The notes below the pieces were generated by a model, which saw only the letters and a list, made by a program, of their open reading frames with translations, was not told the origin of the DNA and made no database searches. Shown in pieces: positions 46,225 through 56,392 of a DNA stretch of 64,000 nucleotides (position 1 is the stretch's first letter; each line of letters starts with the position of its first letter). The stretch spans positions 248,001-312,000 of the forward strand of contig NHNY01000009.1 in assembly GCA_002786065.1 (NCBI GenBank), given 5' to 3'. A program made the position numbers and the translations under genes. The stretch comes from Microcyclospora pomicola (lineage: Eukaryota; Ascomycota; Dothideomycetes; Capnodiales).

Positions 46225-47154
46225 CTATATCTCAAGACCAACATACGCCGCCACCATCATCGCTCCAACACTCGTCAGCGCCGCCATTGTGAAGTTGACC
46301 CCATTGTTGGTCAGCAAATCCACGCCCGTCATCGCGCGACTCCCACCCTTCTCGACTTTCACCCTGATCCCGCCGGGTCCTTCGACCACGCGGCCAGACT
46401 GCTTGTCCGTGACGGTCGCTTGCACCATGGCGCCGAGGATCGAGTCGATAATACTACCCGCGAGGCCGGAGAACGTCAGCAGCGCGATGGTGCTGGCGTC
46501 GACGGTCACGTAGGGCGCCAGGGAAGCGAGGGCCAGCACCGCCGTGATGGTGAGCAGGAACCCGCCGAGAGCGCCGTACAGAAAGCCGTCGACGGTGACG
46601 CCGCCGTTGGTGCCCTTCGGCACGCGCTTCCACGGCGCCGTGATGAGGAACGGCGACGTCCGGGACAAGATTCCCAGCTCGGAGGAGAAGGTATCTGCCG
46701 CGACGGCGGCGTACTGCGCGATGATGCCGATGGGGAGAATGCGCTGCAGGGCCGGGAAGTGCGGTCCCGCGGTCGCCGAGACGTTGGACGAGATGTACGG
46801 CGTGCTGTTCGTGAGCCACGCGTGGAGTAGGATCAGGATGCACGCTGTGCCGGAGTTGGCGAAGACTTGGGCACTGGTCCTGGCGCCCTCGCCGCCGGTC
46901 CCGCCGATGGAGGATTGAGTGAGATGGGCTTTGGCAGCGTGTCCGATCCGCGTGACGAGGGTGCCGAGAAGGAAGAACAGCATCAGCAGCCAGAAGAAGG
47001 CCGGCCAGGGGTGGACCATGTGAGTGCCTGCGACGACGATGCCAGCTGCGATGCCCATGGGCGTGAGCTTGTGGCGTAGCTGTGCATATGTGACGAGGGC
47101 AGCCGTGGCTATTATTTGCGGTATGCGGTTGCTGGCAAACTGAAGAATGTCCAT
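46225..47154 (-). CDS. TMEM19/DUF92-family integral membrane protein
   Basis: Intronless frame of 309 residues, full length for the family. Hydrophobic segments occupy most of the protein: about 13-25, 32-48, 52-68, 100-117, 140-160, 200-222, 235-255 and 285-305. DUF92 hallmarks are the TRIGHAAKAHL segment after helix 3, the GEGARTSAQVFAN-GT turn, AADTFSSELG with SRTSPFLIT, and the diagnostic WKRVPKGTNGGVTVDG loop. Eukaryotic members are multi-pass membrane proteins (TMEM19, plant VTE6-like relatives act as phytyl-phosphate kinases); a lipid-phosphate role in fungi is possible but not shown. Divergent from sit4 with a spacer of about 450 bp. Confidence 0.88.
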   Translation of the reverse strand: MDILQFASNRIPQIIATAALVTYAQLRHKLTPMGIAAGIVVAGTHMVHPWPAFFWLLMLFFLLGTLVTRIGHAAKAHLTQSSIGGTGGEGARTSAQVFANSGTACILILLHAWLTNSTPYISSNVSATAGPHFPALQRILPIGIIAQYAAVAADTFSSELGILSRTSPFLITAPWKRVPKGTNGGVTVDGFLYGALGGFLLTITAVLALASLAPYVTVDASTIALLTFSGLAGSIIDSILGAMVQATVTDKQSGRVVEGPGGIRVKVEKGGSRAMTGVDLLTNNGVNFTMAALTSVGAMMVAAYVGLEI

Positions 47155-47607
47155 GGTTGCGGGCTGGTTCTCTCGTGATGTCTTTCAGCGATAATAAAGG
47201 TAGAGCGCGGAATGTGCTTTGTATATGGCGTATACTGTACCTAGGTATGGTACGTTGTCTGACGAGCTTGGCGAATCCTCGTCAGAAGAGCAAGGTGGGG
47301 ACCGGGACACGTTCGACGATCAATAGATCTCATCCAGCATATTACCAAGAATCCGGTCAGGATCTCGCGAGTCACAGCCGATAGTTCTGCGTTTCACACG
47401 TCCTCAGCTCGCCAGGCACAAGATACGAACTCGTGACGCAGCACAACTCAGCAGTGCAGTACGGCGGGCCCACCCGTACATGAGGTGTAGTCTCGAGTCC
47501 TCCAAGGCATTACCTCACTCGCGTGACCTCCCACCACTTCGACAGCCCACCTATACCGCCATAACCACACAGTCCATCTTAACACTCCCACAGCCGACAC
47601 ATTCGAC
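47155..47607. promoter_or_regulatory. Divergent promoter of TMEM19-like gene and sit4
   Basis: About 450 bp between the two starts. The last 100 bp before sit4 are C/A-rich (CCACC, CACAC words), a usual fungal leader composition. No specific site can be named. Confidence 0.45.
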
Positions 47608-49095
47608 ATGGTGCGCGGACGGGACGCTGACGTCCCCCAACCTGGTCCTGCTCAACTCTCTTCCCATGCCGGTCCGGACGAGTGGCTGGAGCAGGCGAAA
47701 CTATGCCGCTACCTCCCGGAAGCGGACATGAAGCGGCTGTGCGAGACGGTCAAGGAGTGTCTGATGGAGGAGAGTAATGTGCAGCCGGTGCAGGCGCCCG
47801 TGACGGTCTGCGGCGACATCCACGGCCAGTTCTACGACCTGCTCGAGCTGTTTCATGTCGCGGGCGGCATGCCAGGAGAAGCGGAGGAGCGCGCCGCCCT
47901 GCAAAGCACATCGGCGAATGTGGACCTCAACACGGCGAAGAGCCCGGCGCGGTCGAAGGCGGGGATCGTCATCAGTGCGGCGGATCTCGAGCCGCCGACC
48001 CAGATCAACGACCCGAAGGTGCGGAAAAAGATGAAGCGTCGCTTCCAGCAGGATTCGGCGTACACTTCTGCGGCGTCTAACGACGGCTCCGAAGCCGGCG
48101 CCGACGATGATGAAGAGGAGTCGAGAGGACGAATGCGGAGCCGAAGCAGGGGACAGGACGAGGAAGAGTATGAGGATGATGAGAGCGAGGACAGTGGTGT
48201 TGGTGTGAAGAGCCCTCTTCCTAGTCGGAGTAAGAGCACAGCGCACACCGACTACGCAAATGGCCAGCAAAATTTTGTGTTCTTGGGGGACTTTGTGGAC
48301 CGGGGATATTTTAGTTTGGAGACATTTACCCTGTTGATGTGTTTGAAGGCAAAGTGTGTTGCTTCCAATGAGCATAACTATTGCACCAACAACTACTGAC
48401 AGGTCAAATCTAGATACCCTGATAAGGTGACACTGGTGCGCGGCAATCACGAATCTCGGCAAATCACGCAAGTGTATGGCTTCTACGAGGAATGCCAGCA
48501 GAAATATGGCAATGCCTCGGTGTGGAAATCTTGCTGCCAGGTATTCGATTTCTTGGCTCTGGCAGCCATCATTGATGGCAAAGTGCTTTGTGTGCATGGA
48601 GGGTTGAGTCCCGAGATCCGAACCCTCGACCAGATTCGAGTCGTTGCTCGAGCACAAGAGATTCCACATGAAGGCGCTTTCTGTGATCTAGTCTGGTCTG
48701 ATCCGGAGGACGTCGACACATGGGCCGTCAGTCCGCGCGGAGCCGGCTGGTTGTTTGGTGACAAGGTCTCCACAGAGGTACGGCCTTACTCTCAATCCTC
48801 GTAATCTTTCAAAAGCGTTTGCTGACCATCATGACAGTTCAATCACGTCAACAACCTGCAACTCATCGCACGAGCTCATCAACTCGTCAACGAAGGCTAC
48901 AAGTATCATTTCACATCCCAGGACGTCGTCACCGTCTGGAGTGCACCGAACTACTGCTACCGATGTGGCAATGTCGCCTCCATCATGACTCTGGGTGAAG
49001 ACCTGAACCCGGACTTCAAGATCTTCAGCGCCGTTCCTGATCATAGACGAGCTGTACCTGCCGGAAGAGCAGGCAGAGGTGAATACTTCTTGTAA
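47608..49095 (+). CDS. sit4: SIT4/PP6-type serine/threonine protein phosphatase catalytic subunit
   Basis: Exons 47608-48353, 48414-48777 and 48838-49095 encode 455 residues. PPP-family metal and catalytic motifs are intact: GDIHGQF (69-75), [10 protein letters not shown] (227-236), [15 protein letters not shown], and [10 protein letters not shown]. The closest class is SIT4/PP6, from [54 protein letters not shown] and the C-terminal YFL. Between the first two motifs is a roughly 130-residue insert. Its front half, with [19 protein letters not shown], resembles the insert of other filamentous-fungal SIT4 proteins; its second half is a Glu/Asp/Ser tract. SIT4 with SAP-type partners controls G1/S progression and TOR signalling. 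The first intron acceptor (ATCTAG) gives K-Y-P-D-K, the canonical continuation. Confidence 0.93.
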
Positions 49096-50933
49096 GCAGC
49101 ACTTCGACATCTAGTCCGTGCCGCATGTATGCCTTAAAGCCCGCTTCAGATGACTCGCGCACCCACACCATCCTGTACCAAGCGATGCACAGCCGACACC
49201 AATAAAGCTAGCCAGTGCCACTGCTGGGGTAGTAGCTACGATCTGGCAACATACCTTTCACGAAGGGCGTGGACACGACGGGGATTGATACGAAGGGGCT
49301 CGACACGAACGGCTCCGAAAAGGGGAAAGTGGGAAATATGCATGGGAACCATTGTACATTAATTCACAGACCTGGAACATGGGGACCGAGGTGTTTGGTT
49401 CATTGGTCGGGTTTTGCTTTACCTTTTCGTTGTACGAGTTATGACCTGATACCCCCCACCGACCCCTTCGTTGTGTCTGTGTCTGTGTATGCTTCACTCT
49501 GCGCTGATTTGTATGCCCTGCCGCATGGCCCCTTTTCTATCATCAGATACCTAAGCTATCGCTAACGACGGTGCCCGATGAGCATGGTAGATTGACTTCG
49601 GCAATCACAAGACTTGTGGAAAAGGGGGTAAGATGCCCTGTCGCATGTGTGCATGTCTTCTTCAGCCGAGTCGAGTGGGTGGAGTGAGTGCAGAAGACCC
49701 CTAACAAGACTAACGGAGCAAACGAAGGAGCGAGCAGTGAGGTGTGTTTGATGCCGGGCTCTTCAACCTAAACCTACCCTTACCTAACTTACCTTAGGTT
49801 GAGTTGAATTAGTTATGTAGGTACCTAACTGAACTACATCCGAAATCGCCCAGCTGGACGGCCTATCCCTCCCACCTGTTGCTGAGTGGATATCTACAAG
49901 TCGGTCATGGTGGGATAATGTTAGATGGACGGGGAAAGATGGCAACGAAGGAAGGGAGTGAAGGAAGATGGATGGATGAAGCTTTGTAGCATGGTTATAT
50001 GTAATCGTTCTCGCGAGCTGGAGACTACATATTGCAAGGTACGGTATGTACGTATGTACGCACGATACAGACAGCTCAGCGAGCAGGGTGGTTGGTGATG
50101 GGAGGTAGATAAATCCCCTCCTCCACTTCCTCTCTTTTCCCACTCTGTGCATTGCGACCCCACACTCTGTCGGATTTGTTCGCCGTGCAGATCTCGGTGG
50201 CTGTTCAAGAAAGGCAGAATAGCGGCTTCGAGTGGAAAGCCTGAGATGAAGCTCTTTGTTGGGAGAGTGCGCAAGAATTGGAACTTGACAGATACTCGCG
50301 AAATCCGTGGTTAACAAAGCGGTGCCGATTGAGAGCTCCTGCAAGAAAGCGCCTCTGCCACGTAGCAGTGCGCTGTGTTTCGTTTCGACGATGCGTAGAG
50401 GTAGTTCCTGCTGCTGATCCTGGTTGTACCGCCATCCCGCGCAGCATATACCCAATTGATAAAAACAACAAGTACAAGACAACAAATTGGAAGGGGTATC
50501 GAGCAAGGTTTAAGTGGTATTCTCCAAGACAGGGAACACAGAAAGTTATCCCAATGCGATGTATGGAAAAGTCGGATCTGTTTTTGAGACAACAGACAAG
50601 TGAATCAAGTTTGCCGCCCAGCGACACAAAAGGAATGCCACCCCATAGGAAGGCTCTGTCGAGGCGACGAGGTTGGATTAGTCGCAAGAACGGGGTATCG
50701 CCAGGTAAAAAAGGTCCGCTGAAGGGAGCGTGGTGTTTTCATTGGGATCGGAGGCGAGTCGTGACGACGTGAGAAGTTGCGAGATATCCGGCAAGCAGAA
50801 CTTCCAGTCCTCCGATCGAATGGCTTTCGAAGCCATGTTTCCCCCGGCCCCCAATTTGGCAGACTAAACATAAGAAAATGCTCCAGATGTGGAGCATGGG
50901 CTGTGGCTCCAGCAACTCTCGTCGTAGCGGTCA
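49096..50933. other. Convergent spacer, no gene recognised
   Basis: 3' flanks of sit4 and the 903-residue gene. It contains an ACCT/AGGT-rich tract at about 49767-49830 and several frames of 90-240 codons without recognisable content, the longest at 49784-50506 minus. Nothing else seen. Confidence 0.45.
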
Positions 50934-53645
50934 TCAAGACTGCGATCCAGGAGGAAAGTTGCGAGCGACCGGTGATATGGGAGTCTCAATCCCGGCTGTA
51001 GAGCCGCGTTTCGTGGGCGGCATATCCAGGAGCTTGGCACTGCCAGCCGATACCTGGCGGGCGTGGCCCATGCCATAATTCACGCTTCGCGCGCTGTGGA
51101 CCTGCGGTTCAGGTGCTTCGATCGGAGAGTCCGACGGTGACTCGATCGCGTCTTGGAACTCGGAGGGTGTCCCAAGCCGCGCCTCCTCAGCTTCGACGTT
51201 ACCATACTCGGTGAGCAGTCCCTCGCGAGATTTGACGCGAACATCTCGATGCACGAGAGTGGGCTTGCGTCGCACACTCTCATGTACCTTGAAAGGGTCG
51301 CCCTCGGTAGCTTCGGACTCCTCGATGATCGAGATCTCTTCGTCGTGGACGGGGGTCGGCCCTACAGGACTGCTTACTCGGTGGTTGATAGACCCTACGC
51401 CGGCGTGCTGAACATATTCAGCATCTCTGTCCTCGCCGAGTTCCTCGTAACTCGCCGAGAAGTCGGGTCGGCGCTGTCGAAGCGAGCCGATGCTTCGACT
51501 GAGACCGGACTGTGTAGAATGACGTTTGCCAGAACCTCCAGCCAGCCACGAGCCTTCGGAATTGATCGAAGCCATGGACGACGACACAAGCCCACGGTTG
51601 CGGAGTGGACTGACAGGCGTGTCACTGCGACCAGCATTGGCAACCTCATCTTCACTAACGCGTTGCGGATCACGTTTGGCGCGACGAGCTGCAGCCGCCG
51701 CACCAGCCATTATGGTCACATCGGGTGACTGCGTTCCCGACTCTGGCGGCGACATCGGTAGCTCCGGCAAGTCTTCTCGGAATCTACTCATTGTTCGTAC
51801 AGGGACTCCAGAAATTGGCCGCGACTTTTCTGAATTCGCCACAAGATGAGCTGGCAAAGGCTGGGTGCGCATGGATTCGCGTGACGTGTTTGAGAATGAC
51901 TTCTCGGAGGGCGCAGGCTCGCTGGCTTTCCGAGACAACGTGCCACCACGGCGGAAGAATGACGCCCAACCTCCAGGACGACGGTCCTTGGGGTCCGACG
52001 CTTGTCGCACATTCGAAGGCCGTTGCGGGATCACCAAAGGTTCTGGCTGCGCAGGTCCAGCAAATCCCTTCGATCGGCTGTGCACAGGCGATAGAGGTGG
52101 TGTATTAGCTTGTGCATACCGAATCGCCTGAGCTGTACCCACGATCGCATTCTCCATAGGCGTCATTGCTGGTGTGTCAGATGATTGCAGAGACGCAGGT
52201 ATATTCTTCGGCTGCTCGTCGTGATGAGTGGCAGCAACATCAGGCGCAGCAACCTCTTCAGTATCTTTGAACGGGTCTTCCACAACATCTGAGTAATCCA
52301 GATAAGTTCCCGTGTTTGCTGTCCCTCGTTGTTCAGTCGTCGGTTTTGCAGGTTCAATATTCTCGATGGCTAAGCCTTGAGGTGGCGGGTCCTGCATGGC
52401 ATCGCTGAATGGCGAGTCAGTCTCATCCTCCGGAGGCCGATCTCTGAGTGCCGGATGGACAGCAGTTGGCGGAGTCGCCACCCCGCGTGCTCGTCGTTCC
52501 TCTTCAGCCCGTAATGCGTCTTCAGCTTTTTGGCGATTCCTGCCGCTGTTTGCTCTGGCTCTGCTGCTACTCTCTGGCTCTTCTAGATTCGCTGCGGCTG
52601 CCTTTTTCAGCTTCCGTTCTAGTTTTTCATGTTGCTCTACTCTCTTGCGCTCCCGTCGTTTGGTATCACGCTCCATCAAAATCCGCAACTCATTCGTGTC
52701 AAGCTCATCTGCTTCGGCGCCAATTGTTTGCCGCTTGAGACTGCGCATTGACTGCCTACTCATCGGTGATTTGTCCTTGAAACTTCTCGACTCGTCCAAC
52801 GCACGACCTTTCCCCGTTTGGCCATCTGATCCACCTTGTTGTGGTGCGCCTGAAAGGCGTACAGCAGGTCTCGGGCTGAAGACCGCGAAGCTTCCCACTG
52901 CCCACCCACGCTGTTCCATACTGGCGGACATGGTGTCGTGGATGCTGTCATCCGGTGGGATGGAAACAACCGAACCGTGCCCACCCAATCCACGGATCTT
53001 CTTGCTATCACGTCTCAAGGGACCATCGCCATTTCTCTTGGGGATAGGGACAGACATCGTCATCGACCGGATTTCCTCTTCGCGGAACGCATCGACGGGC
53101 CGCTTCTTACCAGACCTGCTGCGACGCATGATGCTGCTGTCGTAGGTGCTGCGCTTCGAGCGCAATGTTTGCGGGCGGGAGGAAGGTATAGAATCTTGTC
53201 GCGGGACACTCGTCTGCGATGCTGAATTGCGCTGAAGCCTGTACGTGGTGTGTATGGGGCCTGCCAGGTCGACCGGTCGCAAGTGTGGGCTGGTCTCGAT
53301 GGTCATTGACGCTGGCGCTGGCAGCGCCGTGATATTCTCCACACTGTTTCTTCGCTGGGGGATGTTCTCTTTGCCGCCGGCGGTGGCTTGCTTGCTGCCC
53401 GCCATTGCAGACGATGCGACAGGCTCGTCGCGCTCCTGTTGCGACGGGAGAGGCGGGGAGGGAGACTTCCGCGGTGAAACACCCCTCCTTCGACGACTGG
53501 CCCGGCGACTCGGACCTCGAAACAGTGATGATTTGGTGGTAGGGGTAGGATCGGTACGCGCACGGGCAACTATGCCAGGACCCTTCTCAGACAGTGGTCG
53601 CGAGGCAGCATCCTTGACGCGCCGCTTGAAAGGCCAGATGGGCAT
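50934..53645 (-). CDS. Large disordered fungal protein, 903 residues (no recognised domain)
   Basis: A single uninterrupted frame of 903 codons with even codon use, so a real gene. The N-terminus is MPIWPFKRRVKDAASRPLSE, conserved-looking and basic. Most of the rest is Ser/Pro/Arg-rich and predicted disordered. One charged helix, likely a coiled coil, spans about 313-353 (LRILMERDTKRRERKRVEQH and on), and many basic-Ser-type sites could be kinase targets. No signal peptide, membrane span or enzyme motif is seen. Similar long low-complexity proteins starting MPxWPFK occur across filamentous ascomycetes, but I know no assigned function. The 5' leader, just upstream, carries a CA/TG repeat. Confidence 0.75.
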   Translation of the reverse strand: MPIWPFKRRVKDAASRPLSEKGPGIVARARTDPTPTTKSSLFRGPSRRASRRRRGVSPRKSPSPPLPSQQERDEPVASSAMAGSKQATAGGKENIPQRRNSVENITALPAPASMTIETSPHLRPVDLAGPIHTTYRLQRNSASQTSVPRQDSIPSSRPQTLRSKRSTYDSSIMRRSRSGKKRPVDAFREEEIRSMTMSVPIPKRNGDGPLRRDSKKIRGLGGHGSVVSIPPDDSIHDTMSASMEQRGWAVGSFAVFSPRPAVRLSGAPQQGGSDGQTGKGRALDESRSFKDKSPMSRQSMRSLKRQTIGAEADELDTNELRILMERDTKRRERKRVEQHEKLERKLKKAAAANLEEPESSSRARANSGRNRQKAEDALRAEEERRARGVATPPTAVHPALRDRPPEDETDSPFSDAMQDPPPQGLAIENIEPAKPTTEQRGTANTGTYLDYSDVVEDPFKDTEEVAAPDVAATHHDEQPKNIPASLQSSDTPAMTPMENAIVGTAQAIRYAQANTPPLSPVHSRSKGFAGPAQPEPLVIPQRPSNVRQASDPKDRRPGGWASFFRRGGTLSRKASEPAPSEKSFSNTSRESMRTQPLPAHLVANSEKSRPISGVPVRTMSRFREDLPELPMSPPESGTQSPDVTIMAGAAAAARRAKRDPQRVSEDEVANAGRSDTPVSPLRNRGLVSSSMASINSEGSWLAGGSGKRHSTQSGLSRSIGSLRQRRPDFSASYEELGEDRDAEYVQHAGVGSINHRVSSPVGPTPVHDEEISIIEESEATEGDPFKVHESVRRKPTLVHRDVRVKSREGLLTEYGNVEAEEARLGTPSEFQDAIESPSDSPIEAPEPQVHSARSVNYGMGHARQVSAGSAKLLDMPPTKRGSTAGIETPISPVARNFPPGSQS

Positions 53646-53727
53646 GTTATGCTATGCAGAGGCTCCGGTGAGGACAGGCATGCCGGATTGAATGCAGACT
53701 GTCTCGAGTGGAAGCTGGGCAGGTGTC

Positions 53728-53772
53728 GTGTGTGTGAATGTGTGTGAGTAGGTGTGTGTCTGTGTGCGCGCG
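53728..53772. repeat. TG-rich simple repeat in 5' flank
   Basis: TGTGTGTGAATGTGTGTG-type sequence ending in a short GCGC run, 83-127 bp upstream of the start codon of the 903-residue gene. On the coding strand it reads as CA repeats, so it may be part of the mRNA leader. Confidence 0.85.
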
Positions 53773-55693
53773 AGGGAGTGTCGCAAGTGGCTGTCGGTGG
53801 TTGGACCCTGCAGACCCATAAAAGAGCGACCGTGGTAATAGCAAGGACGGAACGGGTGGAGGCGAATGTCTGTCGGTGGCTGCGAACAAGAAGAAGTGAT
53901 GGCCGAAAACACTGCTCACACACAGTATTACAGGCCGTGAAGCAGCAATTGATGTAGTGAATGTAAATGGCAAAGTCGACGATCGAGAAACGAAGCGAGG
54001 CGAGACGAGAGAAGCAGCGAGGTCATGGCGGCGGGAAGAGAACGACGACGTTGGAGCTAAGCCGTCGATCGCCATGGGCCGCGATTGGACGACGGCGAAA
54101 TGATGAAATGTGACCTGCACACCAACCGACCACCCTGGTCTGGATGCAAAATCACAAATATTCGCTGGAACAAAGACTGCCGTCCGCCACCGCTTGCAGT
54201 GGTTGTTCACAGTATGAATGATGTTGATGTCCAGCTGCCTTTGTCAGGATCAACAGGCACGGCCGAAGCTCGTGGGCTGGGTCGTCCTAGGCGAGGCTTA
54301 CAGACGACGGCGCCGACACTCTCAAACTCTTTCTCCCAGCAGCGGATCGGATGCACACATCTATGCAGTCTTCGCACGCCGTTCGAACTCTCCCGCGATG
54401 GCTTGGGACCAGCAGCATCCGAGCTGCGGAATATCTACAGTATCATGTGTGATCAGCAACGGGAGACGCCGACGACGATGTCCTCGGTCAGAATAGAACA
54501 GGCGAGCGTGCTCACTCATAGTGCAGTACGAAACAATCTTACCGTCCTTGGATCCAATGTGACGTTACAAGAGTCTGGCGACAGCATCCTCATCTCCAGT
54601 AAACCGCGATCCAGGTTGCGGCGCTGCACCGCGGGGAACAAACGCCAATGGATGTGATCCCTGATAGGTACGGAGTACAAGGACATCCTGTTCCTGTCAA
54701 GACACCCGACGGCTAGGCACAGTAGTCACAGCATGTACTCCTTGAGTCCGTGTACATGGTTGAGCTGGACCGGAGAGCTCTCCCAAAGCCCAGACGCCCA
54801 ACTCATTAGTGTGCATGTGATTCAATATTGCCAGCAGACGGCCATGTCACTCTGCATGCCATCTACGAACAGACCGATGATCGTGTGCGTTGTTCTTCAC
54901 TGCCGAGCTCGCCCTTGGCGATGGGAAATCTCTGCCATCTCGGATGCCGCAGCATGCAACGTCGCGCACAGGGCTCGCTCATCATGAGCGAAGTCCATGC
55001 CATCCATGCTTACCCGGCACTGCAGTGCAGTGCCTATCCTCCGAACCTCCGCAAACCCTGTTCATCGACATCATCCCGCGAGGCAGATCGCGCTCTTCGC
55101 TGACATGAAATCTGACGTGCCGTGTTGGCATCTGTCGCGGTCAGGACCGTCATGCCACGCCCGCAGGACAGCCATCGTCACCTTGGCGGAACACCAGGTG
55201 ACATCTCCGGCGCGCTTGCGAAGTACTGTACTGTATTTCTCACGCTCGCCGTCATGCGGTAGGGATACATACAATACACTACTGATAATGCTCGCATGAG
55301 CCGTACCGCCCGAAATGGCCATGCAGGCTGCACAGCTTGGAAAGATGCCGCTGTCGGCCGTCCGATCGAGCAGCGTCAAGCAGCACCATCGACGAACGAG
55401 ATGCTGGCCCGTGACAGCTTGATCAGCTAGACATGCACGGGATGGTCTCATAGTTTCAATGTTTCAAGATGAATCAATCATGGAATCCGCCAACCAAGAT
55501 CTCGTGTGCCCATGGCTGCCACGTGTGGCGTTTCTGCTGAACCATGGTACCGTACACACATGACGTGCATGTCGAGCGCCATGGCTTCGTGGGATCGTCG
55601 GCATGCTAGATACCATACCCCATTGCAGGCAAGGGTCAGATGTGTGTTATCTCTTCCAGGTCGACTGTCATCATCGTCTAAGTGACACGGTAC

Positions 55694-55720
55694 ATATGTA
55701 TGTATGTATGTATGTATGTA
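55694..55720. repeat. (ATGT)n microsatellite
   Basis: Six tandem ATGT units, perfect; intergenic. Confidence 0.92.
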
Positions 55721-55877
55721 CTCAGACACCTAGGAGAACCCAAGGCATCCTCATCACGTCCTCGCAAGCTCTGCTTGACAATGTCCTGCATGGAATCCCC
55801 TGAATGACGAGCATGAGAGGAGGTCTACCAGTACTCGATACCGTCCCTGGACGTTGTCATGTAGGATGAAGGAGAAC

Positions 55878-56219
55878 ATGGCACGATCCCCAGCATGCAA
55901 GTTCAGAATGCCATCTAGGTCATGTAGCCAGGGGATCTAGCCTAGGAGCTGTGTGGGATAGATTCCACCAAGATTTGCTATGGGATATCTGACCATCGTC
56001 TGTATCTCCAGCAGCATTGATATTCGGAAGTGGCCGTATAGTGGTGACTTGCCTGGATGGCCCAATCCCCAGCATACAGGTTCAGAATGCGATTTAGGAT
56101 GTGTAGTCAGGGATCTCTAGACTAGAGGCTGTGTGGGATGAATCCCACCAAGATTTCTTCAATGTCGGACCATTGTTGGTATCTCAAGCAGCAATTGCAT
56201 TTAGAGGTAAATAGCCGTA
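55878..56219. repeat. Diverged tandem duplication, about 179 bp period
   Basis: Copy 1 (55878-56038) and copy 2 (56057-56219) share long matching blocks, for example tccccagcat, gttcagaatg, gctgtgtgggat, ccaccaagattt, gaccat, and a common end in gccgta. By eye about three quarters of positions agree. Neither copy has a coding frame. An 18 bp piece separates them. Confidence 0.85.
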
Positions 56220-56392
56220 CATCATGACATCTCGCAGAGGTCATCCGCAGGGAGGGGGCCGTTTCGACGGGCAACCATTGTGCTTCCTCGTGAACGATGG
56301 TTCATGATATACGCGAAAGTACGAGACGTTTTTTCCAAGCCATGTGAGACCAATACCACCCGGAGTGATTCTTCGGGTGAGAACTTGTTTGT

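Larger units (their letters stand above)
53646..56392. other. Intergenic stretch with short repeats, no gene recognised
   Basis: Contains the promoter of the 903-residue gene with a TG-rich tract (53728-53772), a tetranucleotide array (55694-55720) and a diverged tandem duplication (55878-56219). Open frames here (up to 190 codons at 54085-54657) show no domain. Confidence 0.5.

Noticed and set aside
46033-46830. 265-codon plus-strand frame over the TMEM19-like gene
   Set aside because: Its Arg/Asp/His-rich translation is a shadow of the GC-rich antisense gene.
47701-48669. 322-codon frame antisense to sit4
   Set aside because: Runs across the real splice junction of sit4 and has no recognisable content.
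47608-49095. Assignment of the phosphatase as PPG1
   Set aside because: Some N-terminal words fit PPG1, but the [17 protein letters not shown] and [17 protein letters not shown] segments match SIT4/PP6 much better.
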